DNA from: Bacillota bacterium
GTDB taxonomy: Bacteria; Bacillota; Clostridia; TANB77; CAG-465
Direction of reading: 5' to 3'
Length of the DNA stretch: 64,000 nt
Assembly (NCBI GenBank): GCA_023460515.1
Contig: JAEWPS010000012.1
Span: 1-64,000 of the forward strand
In this document: positions 18,277 to 27,903 of the stretch, one piece after another
Layout of the letters: each line of letters begins with the position of its first letter
Position numbering within the stretch: position 1 is the first letter of the stretch
Notes under the pieces: generated by a model
What the model saw: only the letters and a program-made list of their open reading frames with translations
What the model was told of the DNA's origin: nothing
Database searches by the model: none
Position numbers and translations under genes: made by a program

Positions 18277-20070
18277 ATGCTAAAATTGAACAGTTACGAA
18301 TTAAGAAAGATTATGAAACCTGCAAGATATGTTGGTAATGAGTATAATCAAATATTAAAGAATAAGCAAGACATAAACATTAGATTTGCTATGTGTTTTC
18401 CAGATATTTATGATATTGGTATGTCAAATCTAGGTATAAAAATATTGTATGATATACTAAATAAAAGAAAAGATACTTGGTGTGAGAGAGTATTTGCTCC
18501 ATGGAAAGATTATGAAGAATTAATGAGAAAGAGAAAAGTAAAACTTTATGGTTTGGAATCGAAAGATTATATAGATACTTTTGATTTTATAGGTTTTACG
18601 CTTCAATATGAGATGAGTTATACAAATATATTAAATATGTTAGATTTATCTAATATACCAGTATATAGTAAAGATAGACAAATTAGATTTCCTTTTGTAA
18701 TTGCTGGTGGACCTTGTGCAGTCAATCCATACCCTTTGTCACCATTTGTTGATATATTTGTAATTGGAGAAGCTGAAGAAGTTATTAATATACTAATGGA
18801 CAAGTATGATGAATGGAAAAAAGAAAAATTACCTAAAAGAGAATATTTAGAAAGTATAAAAGATATACAAGGTGTATTTATACCATCAATTCATAGTAAA
18901 GATGATAAAATACAAAAGGTAGTTATAAAAGATCTTAATAATGTAGACTATCCACTAAATCCTATAGTTCCAAGTACTGAAATTACTCAAGACAGAATAT
19001 CTTTAGAAGTATTCAGAGGATGTTCTAGAGGGTGTAGATTTTGTCAAGCAGGATACATTTACAGACCAGTAAGAGAAAAAAGTGTAGATAAGTTATTAGA
19101 AATTGCTAGTTGCAATATTCAGTCAACTGGACACAATGAAATAAGCTTAGCATCACTCAGTACAAGTGATTATTCAGATTTTACTCAATTAGCAGATAGA
19201 TTACTTAAATTTGGTGAAAATAAAAAAGTTAGCTTATCTTTACCATCACTTAGAATAGATTCTATTAATTTAGATATAATAAAAAAAGTTCAAGCTGTTA
19301 GAAAAAGTTCTTTGACATTTGCACCAGAAGCTGGAACACAAAGATTAAGGGATGTCATAAATAAAAATATAACAGAAGAAGAAATACTAGAATCTGCAAA
19401 ATTAGCTTTTGAAAATGGTTATACAAATTTAAAACTTTATTTTATGATTGGACTACCAACAGAAGATTACACAGACATAAATGGTATAGTAGAGTTATGT
19501 AATAAAATAGTTGATGAATATTACAAATTGCCGGAGGGAAAAAGAAAAGGTAAATGTATGTTAACTGTAAGTACTTCTACATTTGTACCTAAATCACACA
19601 CACCTTTTCAGTGGTGCCCTCAAGCTTCATTAGATAAGATAGAACTTAAACAACAATTTTTAAAAGATAAATTAGGTAAAAAAAATATAAAATATAGTTG
19701 GCATGATTCTTCAGTTAGTAGATTAGAAGCTTTAATTGCAAGAGGCGATGAAAGAATAGGAAGAGTTATATATTCGGCTTGGAGATTGGGTGCAAAATTT
19801 GATAGTTGGGATGAATGTTTCAACGCTACTGCATGGGATAAAGCATTAGAAAAAGAAAATATAAATATTGAAGATTATATAAATAAAACATATGATTTAA
19901 ATCAAGAATTTTGTTGGGATAACATATTTTGTGGTGTTGATAAAGAATTTTTGAAAAGAGAATATATAAAAGCTTTAGAAGAAAAAACAACTCCAAAATG
20001 CTCTTTATCATGTAGTTCATGTGGAGTAACAAAAATAGCAAAATGTAATTTTTTAGAATTAAGTAGGTGA
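18277..20070 (+). CDS. TIGR03960-type B12-binding/radical SAM protein
   Basis: A 597-residue protein. The N-terminal region (FPDIYDIGMSNLG...YGLESKDYIDTFDFIGFTLQYEMSYTN) matches the TIGR03960 B12-binding-like domain. The radical SAM core carries C249-SRG-C253-RF-C256 for the 4Fe-4S cluster. An extra Cys cluster closes the protein (CSLSC, CGVTKIAKC). In many Clostridia this gene lies with a DUF2344 gene near ribosomal genes; here smpB follows seven bases downstream. Reaction unknown. Confidence 0.88.
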   Translation: MLKLNSYELRKIMKPARYVGNEYNQILKNKQDINIRFAMCFPDIYDIGMSNLGIKILYDILNKRKDTWCERVFAPWKDYEELMRKRKVKLYGLESKDYIDTFDFIGFTLQYEMSYTNILNMLDLSNIPVYSKDRQIRFPFVIAGGPCAVNPYPLSPFVDIFVIGEAEEVINILMDKYDEWKKEKLPKREYLESIKDIQGVFIPSIHSKDDKIQKVVIKDLNNVDYPLNPIVPSTEITQDRISLEVFRGCSRGCRFCQAGYIYRPVREKSVDKLLEIASCNIQSTGHNEISLASLSTSDYSDFTQLADRLLKFGENKKVSLSLPSLRIDSINLDIIKKVQAVRKSSLTFAPEAGTQRLRDVINKNITEEEILESAKLAFENGYTNLKLYFMIGLPTEDYTDINGIVELCNKIVDEYYKLPEGKRKGKCMLTVSTSTFVPKSHTPFQWCPQASLDKIELKQQFLKDKLGKKNIKYSWHDSSVSRLEALIARGDERIGRVIYSAWRLGAKFDSWDECFNATAWDKALEKENINIEDYINKTYDLNQEFCWDNIFCGVDKEFLKREYIKALEEKTTPKCSLSCSSCGVTKIAKCNFLELSR

Positions 20071-20076
20071 GAATAT

Positions 20077-20544
20077 ATGTCAGATAAAAAAGATACTAGA
20101 GTATGTATAAATAACAGAGAAATAGGACATAAGTATGAAATATTAGAAAAAATAGAATGTGGTATTGAGCTTAAAGGAACAGAAGTAAAATCTGTCAGAG
20201 AATCTAAGTGTAACTTAAAAGATAGTTTTGCCTTAATCAATGGTGGAGAAGTAATACTTAAAAATATGCACATAAGTCCATACGAACAGGGAAACATAAA
20301 TAATGTACCAGAAAAAAGGGATAGAAGAATTCTACTACATAAATTAGAAATACTTAAAATGATTGGATATATAAAACAAGGTGGATATACATTAGTTCCT
20401 AGTAAAATATATACAAAAGGAAGATGGTTTAAATTAGAACTTTGTATATGTAAAGGTAAAAAGATATATGATAAACGTGATACAATTAAACAAAACGAGG
20501 CTAAAAGGCAAATTAATGAGTTTAAAAAGGTAAAGGCAAACTAA
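20077..20544 (+). CDS. smpB: SsrA-binding protein SmpB
   Basis: A 155-residue tmRNA partner that rescues stalled ribosomes by trans-translation. Family motifs are clear: IECGIELKGTEVKSVRE, LKDSFALINGGEVILKNMHISPYEQGN, RDRRILLHK, GYTLVPSKIY, and the basic C-terminal tail KKIYDKRDTIK. The tmRNA gene is not visible nearby. It overlaps the end of a convergent small gene by four bases. Confidence 0.95.
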   Translation: MSDKKDTRVCINNREIGHKYEILEKIECGIELKGTEVKSVRESKCNLKDSFALINGGEVILKNMHISPYEQGNINNVPEKRDRRILLHKLEILKMIGYIKQGGYTLVPSKIYTKGRWFKLELCICKGKKIYDKRDTIKQNEAKRQINEFKKVKAN

Positions 20545-20741
20545 TCTTTATTAGTATTGTCTTCTTCAAGCTCTTCTACTATTTCAAAAGCAGCAATATT
20601 TGTTAAATTAGTTCCAACAGATTGCAAAAAGTTTCCAAGTAATTCTTGTTCTTTAGCATTTAAATTTTTTGCAAGTATAAATGAAACCAAAGCAGCTTGT
20701 AATACAAATTGGAAACCCTCAATATTACTACTGTTTTTCAT
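20541..20741 (-). CDS. Small helical protein, unknown
   Basis: A 66-residue protein with an apolar central part (FVLQAALVSFILAKNLNAKEQELLGNF, AAFEIVEELEED tail). Similar short proteins (LGNFLQxVGxNL pattern) occur in clostridial genomes without assigned function. It forms a three-gene minus-strand group with the two genes upstream. Its stop overlaps that of smpB. Confidence 0.6.
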   Translation of the reverse strand: MKNSSNIEGFQFVLQAALVSFILAKNLNAKEQELLGNFLQSVGTNLTNIAAFEIVEELEEDNTNKD

Positions 20742-20747
20742 TTTATA

Positions 20748-21041
20748 TTATGCCCCTATTTCAACAGCTATAGTAAGTACATGTTTATTATCACAATCTG
20801 CAGGTAAACTTAGTTGTATAGCAAAAGTAGTATAAACAGTACGTATAAAAACTCTTATACCGTTTTGTATTAGAACTTTTACAAAATTTGGTCCTACTTC
20901 TATAACGTTAAGTATGTATGCTCCTTGCAAATCTATTGTTTGATTAATAGACCTAATAATTACATCTTTTTGTATAGTGTTATTACCACATTTAGTGCAG
21001 CATTCATCCTTTATACTTAAGTTAACTATAAAATTATTCAT
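20748..21041 (-). CDS. Small Cys-containing beta-rich protein, unknown
   Basis: A 97-residue protein with an N-terminal CCTKC cluster (DECCTKCGNN) followed by alternating hydrophobic strands and no membrane helix. Not assigned to a family. With the next gene upstream (also Cys-containing) it resembles structural coat or appendage-type proteins of spore formers, but that is only an impression from composition and gene grouping. Confidence 0.55.
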   Translation of the reverse strand: MNNFIVNLSIKDECCTKCGNNTIQKDVIIRSINQTIDLQGAYILNVIEVGPNFVKVLIQNGIRVFIRTVYTTFAIQLSLPADCDNKHVLTIAVEIGA

Positions 21042-21058
21042 ATATATTCACATCCTTC

Positions 21059-21382
21059 TTAAACTACATTACATAAGGTTTCAGCTGGAGCAAGTCTTGC
21101 AGCAACATGCAATCTATAAGTTCCACATTCACATGGAAGGTCAAATACTTTAAAACTTTCATTTAAAATATTAAAGTTAATGTCTGGTATGAATATAGGA
21201 TTAGATAATGTAATAGTACAATTTTTACATGTACCTGCTACAAGTGTTAATGTATATCCAAAACTAAGTGGTATCTCACTTCCAACTGGTAGAGCTATAT
21301 GTGCATTATCAAATCTTTTAGAAACGTTAGTTTGACAAGTTAGTTCTTTAATTGCTAAAGTATATGGACAATTACTATCCAA
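21059..21382 (-). CDS. Small Cys-containing beta-rich protein, unknown
   Basis: About 107 residues with scattered Cys (NCPYT, LTCQT, GTCKNCTITL, LPCECGTY, ETLCNVV). TTG 21382 is preferred over an in-frame GTG at 21391 because that GTG forms part of the ribosome binding site AGGGGTG. First gene of the three-gene minus-strand group and divergent from era. Family unknown; no membrane helix or signal peptide. Confidence 0.55.
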   Translation of the reverse strand: MDSNCPYTLAIKELTCQTNVSKRFDNAHIALPVGSEIPLSFGYTLTLVAGTCKNCTITLSNPIFIPDINFNILNESFKVFDLPCECGTYRLHVAARLAPAETLCNVV

Positions 21383-21466
21383 AAAAATCACCCCTAAAAA
21401 TAAAATATATTATCATATAGTATAATATGTATTATCATATAAATTTGTTAAAAAAGGAGAAAATAA

Positions 21467-22390
21467 ATGTTTAAATCAGGTTATGTAGGTGTAGTAGGAA
21501 AACCTAACGCAGGTAAATCTACACTAATTAATAAATTAGTTGGTTATAAAGTTGCAATAACAACTCCAAAGCCACAAACAACAAGATATAATATAAAAGG
21601 AATTGTTACATCAGAGACATCTCAAATAGTTTTTGTAGATACTCCAGGTGTACACACTCCAAAACATAAACTAGGTGAATACATGATGAAAGGTGTAACC
21701 AACGCAGTTAATGAAACTAATTTAATTGTATACCTTGTTGATTGTACTCATACTAGAATAGATGAGGCAGCTCAAAGAGTAATAAAAGATATTGTAAAGT
21801 TAAATAAAAAAACAATACTTTGTATTAATAAAATTGATAAAATAAAAAAAGAAGAATTATTTAAAATAATAGAAATGTATAATGATTATGTACATAAACT
21901 AGATTTTGAATTTGCAGATATAGTTCCAATATCTGTTCATAAAAGTGATGGATTAGATGTCTTGATTAAAGTAATTGAAAAGAATCTTGATGAATCTGAA
22001 AAGTTATTTGATGATGAAGAATTTACAGATATGACTGAAAGAGAAATAGTTGAAGAAAATATACGTGAAAAATTACTTAAATATTTAAATGAAGAGGTTC
22101 CTCACGGACTTGCTGTTGAAGTAGATACTTTTAAAGAAGTAACTAATATAAATGGAGCTTTAGTTTATTGTATAGTTGCAAATATAATATGTAATAAAGA
22201 GACATATAAACCTATTGTTATAGGTAAAGATGGTAGTATGCTTAGACATATAACAAATAGCAGTAGAATCGACTTAGAAAAGGTACTTGGTACAAAAATA
22301 AACTTAAAATTATGGGTTAAAGTTAGAGAGAATTGGACTGAAAATGATAACTATTTGAAAAATGTTAAGTTTAGAAATTCAAATAAATAA
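21467..22390 (+). CDS. era: GTPase Era
   Basis: A 307-residue ribosome-assembly GTPase that binds the 3' end of 16S rRNA. G1 motif GKPNAGKS (11-18), the Era-type switch TPKPQTTRYNIKGI, G3 DTPG in VFVDTPGVHTPKHKLGEYM, G4 NKID, and a C-terminal KH domain (VIGKDGSMLRHI). AAAAAGGAG precedes the ATG. Order era-yqzL-recO is the standard Firmicutes arrangement. Confidence 0.96.
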   Translation: MFKSGYVGVVGKPNAGKSTLINKLVGYKVAITTPKPQTTRYNIKGIVTSETSQIVFVDTPGVHTPKHKLGEYMMKGVTNAVNETNLIVYLVDCTHTRIDEAAQRVIKDIVKLNKKTILCINKIDKIKKEELFKIIEMYNDYVHKLDFEFADIVPISVHKSDGLDVLIKVIEKNLDESEKLFDDEEFTDMTEREIVEENIREKLLKYLNEEVPHGLAVEVDTFKEVTNINGALVYCIVANIICNKETYKPIVIGKDGSMLRHITNSSRIDLEKVLGTKINLKLWVKVRENWTENDNYLKNVKFRNSNK

Positions 22391-22458
22391 TATAAAAAAT
22401 TAATATTGTTTTAGTATACTGAAATTTGTATTACATAAACTATTACTAGGTGATAGTT

Positions 22459-22572
22459 ATGTATGAAAATATAGCATGGAACAATTTTTTGAAGACAGGC
22501 AATATAGAAAGTTTTTTAGAGTATAAAAAAATTATTGATTTAAAAAACAGGATTAAATACATAAATCAATAG
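22459..22572 (+). CDS. yqzL: YqzL-family small protein
   Basis: A 37-residue frame with AGGTGAT before its ATG. The sequence AWNNFLKTGNIESFLEYKK matches the YqzL pattern (W-x-x-F-x-x-TGNIE-x-Y/F-L), and the position between era and recO is where yqzL lies in Bacillus. Function unknown. Confidence 0.8.
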   Translation: MYENIAWNNFLKTGNIESFLEYKKIIDLKNRIKYINQ

Positions 22573-22590
22573 TAAGTGGGAGTGTTAGTA

Positions 22591-23313
22591 TTGAAACTTA
22601 TAAAGCTCAAAGGAATAGTGATAAAAGAAGTCACTTATAGTGATAATGATAAAATTATAACATTACTTACAGACGAGTTAGGAACTATAACTTGTATGGC
22701 AAAAGGTGCTAAAAGAACTAATAGTTCTATACTTGCGTCATCACAGTATTTAGTATACAGCGAGTTTGTTTTATTTAAAGGAAGCACTTTTTATCATGTA
22801 AATTCTGCATCTACTATATCTACTTTCTATCATTTAAGAGTAGATTTTGATAAATTAAGTTTAGTATTCCCAATTACAAAATCAATACTAACACTAACTG
22901 ATGAAAATGTTGATACATCAAATATATTAAAGTTATTCTTAAATACGTTATATGTGCTTGAAAATATAGATAAAAACAATATTTTAGTTATTAATATATT
23001 TAGGATTAAATTACTTTGCTTACTTGGTTTTGCTCCACAAATAGTTAATTGTAGTCGATGTGGGTGCAATTTTAAAGAGGCTGAAGAAGATATATATTAT
23101 GATTATATAAATAACATCTTTATGTGTAGGGATTGCTCAAAGTTAGATAATAAAAGATATGTGAAAGTATCCTTTACTTGTGTAGTAGCTATAAAATATA
23201 TAATACTTTCAGATATAAGTAAAGTATTATCATTATCATTAAAAGAGGAATATATAAAAGATTTTAATACCTTTGGACAAGCGTTTATTGATTGTATAAC
23301 ACATGGAGTTTAA
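22591..23313 (+). CDS. recO: DNA repair protein RecO
   Basis: About 240 residues. RecO loads RecA with RecF/RecR and anneals SSB-coated DNA. The N-terminal OB fold (KLIKLKGIVIKEVTYSDNDKIITLLTDELG) and a zinc-binding tetracysteine pattern (CSRCGC ... CRDC) are visible. TTG 22591 is chosen because the in-frame GTG at 22576 belongs to the ribosome binding region GTGGGAGTG. Confidence 0.92.
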   Translation: MKLIKLKGIVIKEVTYSDNDKIITLLTDELGTITCMAKGAKRTNSSILASSQYLVYSEFVLFKGSTFYHVNSASTISTFYHLRVDFDKLSLVFPITKSILTLTDENVDTSNILKLFLNTLYVLENIDKNNILVINIFRIKLLCLLGFAPQIVNCSRCGCNFKEAEEDIYYDYINNIFMCRDCSKLDNKRYVKVSFTCVVAIKYIILSDISKVLSLSLKEEYIKDFNTFGQAFIDCITHGV

Positions 23314-23351
23314 AAAGCAGTAGAGTAAAAATAATTGGAAAGGAAGATATA

Positions 23352-24266
23352 ATGGTAGATTTGCATGTACATAGTAAATATTCTGACGGGACAGATGATT
23401 ATGTAGATATATTCAAGAAAGCAGAATCAAGAGGTATAAAATTTCTATCAATAACTGATCATGATAATTGCAATTTTTACAGAAAAATTAGTAATATAAA
23501 TATTTCAGAATATTATTCTGGAAAAATAATAAATGGAATAGAACTTAAGACTGTTGTTAAAGGCGTTCCAATAGAATTATTAGGTTATGGTATAAATGTT
23601 GAATATATAAATAATAAAATAGATGAAATATACACATCTAAGCGTGAAAAAGATTTTACTATAATGAAAAGGTTATATAAAAATTGTCTAAAACTTGGAG
23701 TTAGAGTAGATAAAAACGTTATAGAAAATTATGATGATAGTTATAAATATGCAACTACTTATTTACATCAAAATATAACTAGCTATGAAGAAAATAGAAA
23801 GTTTATATCTAGTGATAGAGCATGGAATGATAGTACTTCTTTTTATAGAAAATATATGTCAAATCCCAATAGTCAATTTTACATATCTAATGAAGACTTA
23901 TTACCTGAATGTAGTAAGATTATAAATTTAATTAAAGAGGCTGGTGGATTAGTATTCATTCCACACATATACATTTATGGAGAAAATTCTAATAGTATTT
24001 TAGAAGAACTTACTAATAATTATGAAATAGATGGAATAGAATGTTATTACAGTCATTTTACTAACGATCAAAGTGAATATTTAGTAAACTATTGTAAAAA
24101 GCGTGGGTTACATATTTCTGGTGGCAGTGATTATCATGGATTAAATAAAAATGGGATAGAATTAGGATCTGGATTTGGAAACTTAAATATTCCAGATAAT
24201 ATTGTGGACAACTGGATAGATAAAGTATCTAGCGATTTAAAAAATAAAAGTTCAAATTATGCATAA
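23352..24266 (+). CDS. PHP-domain metal-dependent phosphoesterase
   Basis: About 304 residues. The PHP motifs DLHVHSKYSDGTDD, ITDHDN, a later VFIPHIY and SGGSDYHG are present, placing it in the TrpH/YciV-like group (COG0613), typically 3',5'-nucleotide phosphatases or 5'-3' RNases. ATG 23352, behind GGAAAGGAAG, is preferred over an upstream in-frame start that overlaps recO. Substrate not determinable here. Confidence 0.85.
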   Translation: MVDLHVHSKYSDGTDDYVDIFKKAESRGIKFLSITDHDNCNFYRKISNINISEYYSGKIINGIELKTVVKGVPIELLGYGINVEYINNKIDEIYTSKREKDFTIMKRLYKNCLKLGVRVDKNVIENYDDSYKYATTYLHQNITSYEENRKFISSDRAWNDSTSFYRKYMSNPNSQFYISNEDLLPECSKIINLIKEAGGLVFIPHIYIYGENSNSILEELTNNYEIDGIECYYSHFTNDQSEYLVNYCKKRGLHISGGSDYHGLNKNGIELGSGFGNLNIPDNIVDNWIDKVSSDLKNKSSNYA

Positions 24267-24302
24267 AATACTACTAAATACTGTTTTTTAGTAGTATTTT
24301 AT
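24265..24302 (+). terminator. Terminator after the PHP gene
   Basis: AAAATACTACTAAA and its exact complement around a short loop; the stem begins in the stop codon, and T-rich sequence follows. Confidence 0.75.
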
Positions 24303-24332
24303 CTTTTACATTATATAATTGTCGTTTTTTTG

Positions 24333-24361
24333 TTGAAAAAAAACTTTAAAGATGCTATAAT
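24333..24361 (+). promoter_or_regulatory. Sigma-A type promoter for the 24391 gene
   Basis: TTGAAA at 24333-24338, 17 bp spacer, TATAAT at 24356-24361. Confidence 0.7.
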
Positions 24362-24390
24362 AATAAAGTATTTTGAGGAGAATAAAATAA

Positions 24391-25443
24391 ATGAAAAATA
24401 AAAAAATAGGTAATATAATAAATATATCTTTTATATTACTTGTATTAATAGGATTAATTACATATATAGTTACTGTTGATGGTGTGGATAACATAGACAA
24501 GGTGCTTAGAAGCGTAAATTACTCATGGCTTGTAGTAGGTATAGTTCTTACAGTAATATATTGGCTACTAGAAGGAATATGTTTTTATTTAATAACTAAA
24601 AAAATATATAAAAATCAAAGGTTCATAAGTAGTTTCAGACTTGCTATGATAGGAAGACTATTTAACAATATTACACCTTTTTCTTGTGGAGATCAACCAG
24701 CTCAATTAGTTGCAATGAAACAAGAAGGTAAATCTTTGAGTGATGGAGCAAGTATATTACTTACAAGATTTATAGTATATCAATCAGTATTTGTTATATA
24801 TACATTAGTCGTTATAATCTTAAAATATTCATATTTTAAAATAATTATAGATAAATTTATGTACTTGGCTATTATTGGTTTTGCAATAAACATGTTAGTT
24901 GTAATATTTTTAGCAGCTCTTGTAATAAACGAAAAGTTGGTATATAACATAGTTAAATACGTTATAGAATTATTAGGTAAATTTAAAATAATTAAAGATG
25001 TAGAAGAAAATTTAGAAAAGTTTAAAGGAATTATAGCAGATTTTCATGCTCAAATTGAATTAATAAAAAAAGAAAAACTTATGATGATTAAAATGGCTAT
25101 ATATACAGCTATTGAGATAACTGTGTTATATTCAATTACATATGTTGTTTATAGAGCATTTGGTTTAAATACAGTAGATTTCATAACAATACTAGCTGCG
25201 CAAACTTTCCTTTCACTTGTTACTGGATATATGCCAACACCAGGAGCTGGCGTTGCCGCTGAAGGTGGATTTTACATTGTATTTAAAACATTTTTCCCTG
25301 CTAATTCATTAAATTTATCAATATTGTTTTGGAGAATGTACACATTTTATTTACCAATAATAGTTGGTATGATATTTTTAGTATTTAAACCTAAAATAAA
25401 CAATGAGGATGTTTTAGAGCAAGAGACAACTGTAGAAGTATAG
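24391..25443 (+). CDS. Flippase-like membrane protein (LPG synthase transmembrane domain family, UPF0104)
   Basis: A 350-residue protein with about eight membrane helices and the family motifs LFNNITPFSCGDQPAQLVAM and GASILLTRF, plus the late TPGAGVAAEGGF segment. It corresponds to the N-terminal MprF-like flippase domain without the catalytic aminoacyl-transfer domain. A lipid- or glycolipid-flipping role is inferred from the family. GAGGAG precedes the ATG. Another diverged member lies at 33126. Confidence 0.85.
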   Translation: MKNKKIGNIINISFILLVLIGLITYIVTVDGVDNIDKVLRSVNYSWLVVGIVLTVIYWLLEGICFYLITKKIYKNQRFISSFRLAMIGRLFNNITPFSCGDQPAQLVAMKQEGKSLSDGASILLTRFIVYQSVFVIYTLVVIILKYSYFKIIIDKFMYLAIIGFAINMLVVIFLAALVINEKLVYNIVKYVIELLGKFKIIKDVEENLEKFKGIIADFHAQIELIKKEKLMMIKMAIYTAIEITVLYSITYVVYRAFGLNTVDFITILAAQTFLSLVTGYMPTPGAGVAAEGGFYIVFKTFFPANSLNLSILFWRMYTFYLPIIVGMIFLVFKPKINNEDVLEQETTVEV

Positions 25444-25461
25444 AAAAAAAGAGGAATTATT

Positions 25462-25929
25462 ATGGGATTTTCAATTATAGGATTATTAATAGGTATTTCC
25501 ATATTAATTCCTAACATATTATTTATTATATTTCCACCTAAAAATGTTCCGGAAAAATTAAAAGATGCTGGAATTATATTCACATCACTAGAACGAATAG
25601 GTGAGGTAGGGTGCCTTTTTATACTAGCAATTTCACAAGATAAATACCAAAATTTTAATATAGATATTTGGTTTGTTTTAATGGTAATTTGTATATTAAT
25701 ATATTATAGTTTATGGATTAGATATGTTGCTAAAGGTCATGAGTTTTCATTAGCATTTAAACCACTTTACTTCATACCGATTCCAATGGCTGTTTTTCCA
25801 GTGCTTGCATTTGCTTTTGCATCATTATGGGGAAAATCAATATATTTAGCATTTATAGTTATACTACTTGCAATTGGACATTTTACTAATAGCTGGCATA
25901 CCTATAAAGTTATATTAAAATCTAAATAA
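25462..25929 (+). CDS. Five-helix membrane protein, unknown
   Basis: A 155-residue integral membrane protein with about five helices. The conserved-looking motif IFPPKNVPEKLKDAGIIFTSLERIGEV between helices 1 and 2 should identify its family, but no function is known to me. It follows the flippase-like gene by 18 bases with AGAGGAAT as ribosome binding site, so the two are co-transcribed. Confidence 0.65.
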   Translation: MGFSIIGLLIGISILIPNILFIIFPPKNVPEKLKDAGIIFTSLERIGEVGCLFILAISQDKYQNFNIDIWFVLMVICILIYYSLWIRYVAKGHEFSLAFKPLYFIPIPMAVFPVLAFAFASLWGKSIYLAFIVILLAIGHFTNSWHTYKVILKSK

Positions 25930-25960
25930 AAGATGAACATAAAATAGGAAAAATAAAACA

Positions 25961-25999
25961 AAAAGACTACTAAATAAGAGTATTTAGTAGTCTTTTTTT
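25961..25999. terminator. Bidirectional terminator between convergent genes and glmS
   Basis: A 16-bp perfect stem (25961-25976 with 25981-25996), AGAG loop, A-run on one side and T-run on the other, so it can stop transcription from both directions. Confidence 0.85.
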
Positions 26000-26015
26000 A
26001 TCTAATTTAAATTAA

Positions 26016-27821
26016 TTATTCAACGGTAACTGATTTAGCTAAATTTTTAGGTTTATCTATATCACATTTTCTGTTTTTTGCTGTATAGTAAGATATAAGT
26101 TGAAGAGCAGTAACCACTGAAAGTGATTGTACAAAATCTGTACTAGTAGGTAAAACTAATTTAATATCATAGAAATCACCAGTAGTATCTAATTCTTCAT
26201 TTGTTATAAATACAACAAATGCACCTCTTGCTTTAGTTTCTTTTATATTACTAATTGTTTTTTCATATAAGTTTTTGTCTGTTGCAATAGCTATTATAGG
26301 TGTTTTATTTTCAACTAAAGATATAGTTCCATGTTTTAATTCACCTGCAGGATATGCTTCACTATGCATATAAGATATTTCTTTTAATTTAAGAGATCCT
26401 TCCATACACATAGCGTAGTCTGCGCCTCTACCTATAAAGAAAAGATGTTCTTTTTTAGATATACTTTTTGCAATTTCTTTATATTCATCAACTTTAAGTA
26501 AAACATAATTTAATATACTTTCAATATTTTTCATTTCTTGAACTATTCTGTTAGCATCATCTAATGACATTGTTTTTCTTGCAATTTCAAAAGCTAACGT
26601 AGAAAGTATAGCAACTTGAGATGTATATCCTTTTGTAGTTGCTACGGCTATTTCAGGTCCAGCATAAGCATATATTACAATATCTGCTTCTCTAGCAATC
26701 GTAGAACCAACAACATTTACTATTCCAAGTACGGTAGCACCTTTAGATTTTGCTATTCTAAGAGCAGCTAAAGTATCTGCAGTTTCTCCAGATTGAGAAA
26801 CTATAATAACTAATGTTTTATCTGTTATTATTTGATTTTTATATCTATATTCAGAAGCAACATCTACGGTAACTGGTATATTTGCATAAGTTTCAAATAA
26901 GTATCTACCAACAAGTCCTGCATGCATTGCGCTTCCACATGCTACTATATGTATATTGTTATATTTAGTTAAATCTACATCTTGTAAATATGAAGTATCA
27001 TTTAAATATCTGTCAAAAATGTTTTTAAGAACTGCTGGTTGTTCATGAACTTCTTTAAGCATAAAGTGTTCATATCCAGCTTTTTCATATTGTGTATCAC
27101 TCCAAGTTGCAATATTAACTTCTTTATTTAAAAGTTCACCATCTTCATTATATATTTCTACGCAGTTACTAGTAACTTTTGCATATTCATGATGTTCTAA
27201 TAATATATAATTTTTAGTATAACTTAAGAAAGCAGATACATCTGAAGATACATAATTTTCTCCATCTGCAATTCCGATAACTAATGGACTGTCACGTCTT
27301 GTAACAAATATGCTATCCTTTTCATCATCAAAAATTATTCCAAAAGCATAAGAACCTCTAAAATTTGCACAAGCTTTTTGTATACATTTTATTTTATCTT
27401 TTTCAGTTTCATATACATAGTTAATATATGCACAAGCAACTTCTGTATCTGTATCTGAATTAAAAGTAACACCTTTACTTTTTAATTCTTCTTTCAAATT
27501 AGTGTAATTTTCAATAATTCCATTATGTACTAAAGTAATTTTTCCACTTATATGTGGGTGAGCATTGATTTCATTAGGAACACCATGTGTTGCCCATCTA
27601 GTATGACCTATACCAGCAGCTCCAAATTGAACTTTAGATTTATTAACTTTTTCTTCTAAGTTAGCTATTTTACCAACAGATTTTATTAATTTTAAACTAT
27701 TATCTTTTGTTGTAACAGCAATACCAGCTGAATCATAACCTCTATATTCTAATTTTTTTAGTCCAGCGATTAGGACTTTATTTACGTCTTTACTTCCAAC
27801 GTAACCTATTATTCCACACAT
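26016..27821 (-). CDS. glmS: Glutamine--fructose-6-phosphate aminotransferase GlmS
   Basis: A 601-residue enzyme making glucosamine-6-phosphate, the entry to UDP-GlcNAc and peptidoglycan. N-terminal glutaminase with nucleophile C2 (MCGIIGYVG), motifs LEYRGYDSAG and HTRWATHG; two SIS domains (VACGSAMHAG, SQSGETADT); the family C-terminus KNLAKSVTVE. The leader carries the glmS ribozyme, so expression is repressed when GlcN6P is plentiful. AAGGGAG precedes the ATG. Confidence 0.97.
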   Translation of the reverse strand: MCGIIGYVGSKDVNKVLIAGLKKLEYRGYDSAGIAVTTKDNSLKLIKSVGKIANLEEKVNKSKVQFGAAGIGHTRWATHGVPNEINAHPHISGKITLVHNGIIENYTNLKEELKSKGVTFNSDTDTEVACAYINYVYETEKDKIKCIQKACANFRGSYAFGIIFDDEKDSIFVTRRDSPLVIGIADGENYVSSDVSAFLSYTKNYILLEHHEYAKVTSNCVEIYNEDGELLNKEVNIATWSDTQYEKAGYEHFMLKEVHEQPAVLKNIFDRYLNDTSYLQDVDLTKYNNIHIVACGSAMHAGLVGRYLFETYANIPVTVDVASEYRYKNQIITDKTLVIIVSQSGETADTLAALRIAKSKGATVLGIVNVVGSTIAREADIVIYAYAGPEIAVATTKGYTSQVAILSTLAFEIARKTMSLDDANRIVQEMKNIESILNYVLLKVDEYKEIAKSISKKEHLFFIGRGADYAMCMEGSLKLKEISYMHSEAYPAGELKHGTISLVENKTPIIAIATDKNLYEKTISNIKETKARGAFVVFITNEELDTTGDFYDIKLVLPTSTDFVQSLSVVTALQLISYYTAKNRKCDIDKPKNLAKSVTVE

Positions 27822-27903
27822 TATATATTTCTCCCTTCAAAATACAAAGCATAAGTAATAATTAGTAGATAGTTAAACCTACGAAACATTATATACTTTA
27901 GTA

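Noticed and set aside
20545..21466. tmRNA gene next to smpB
   Set aside because: No ssrA-like sequence or CCA-ended acceptor seen; the stretch is filled by small minus-strand genes.
24265..25999. Shared ACTACTAAA core in the terminators at 24265 and 25961 as a repeat family
   Set aside because: Only about nine bases are shared and both are simple hairpins; coincidence is adequate.
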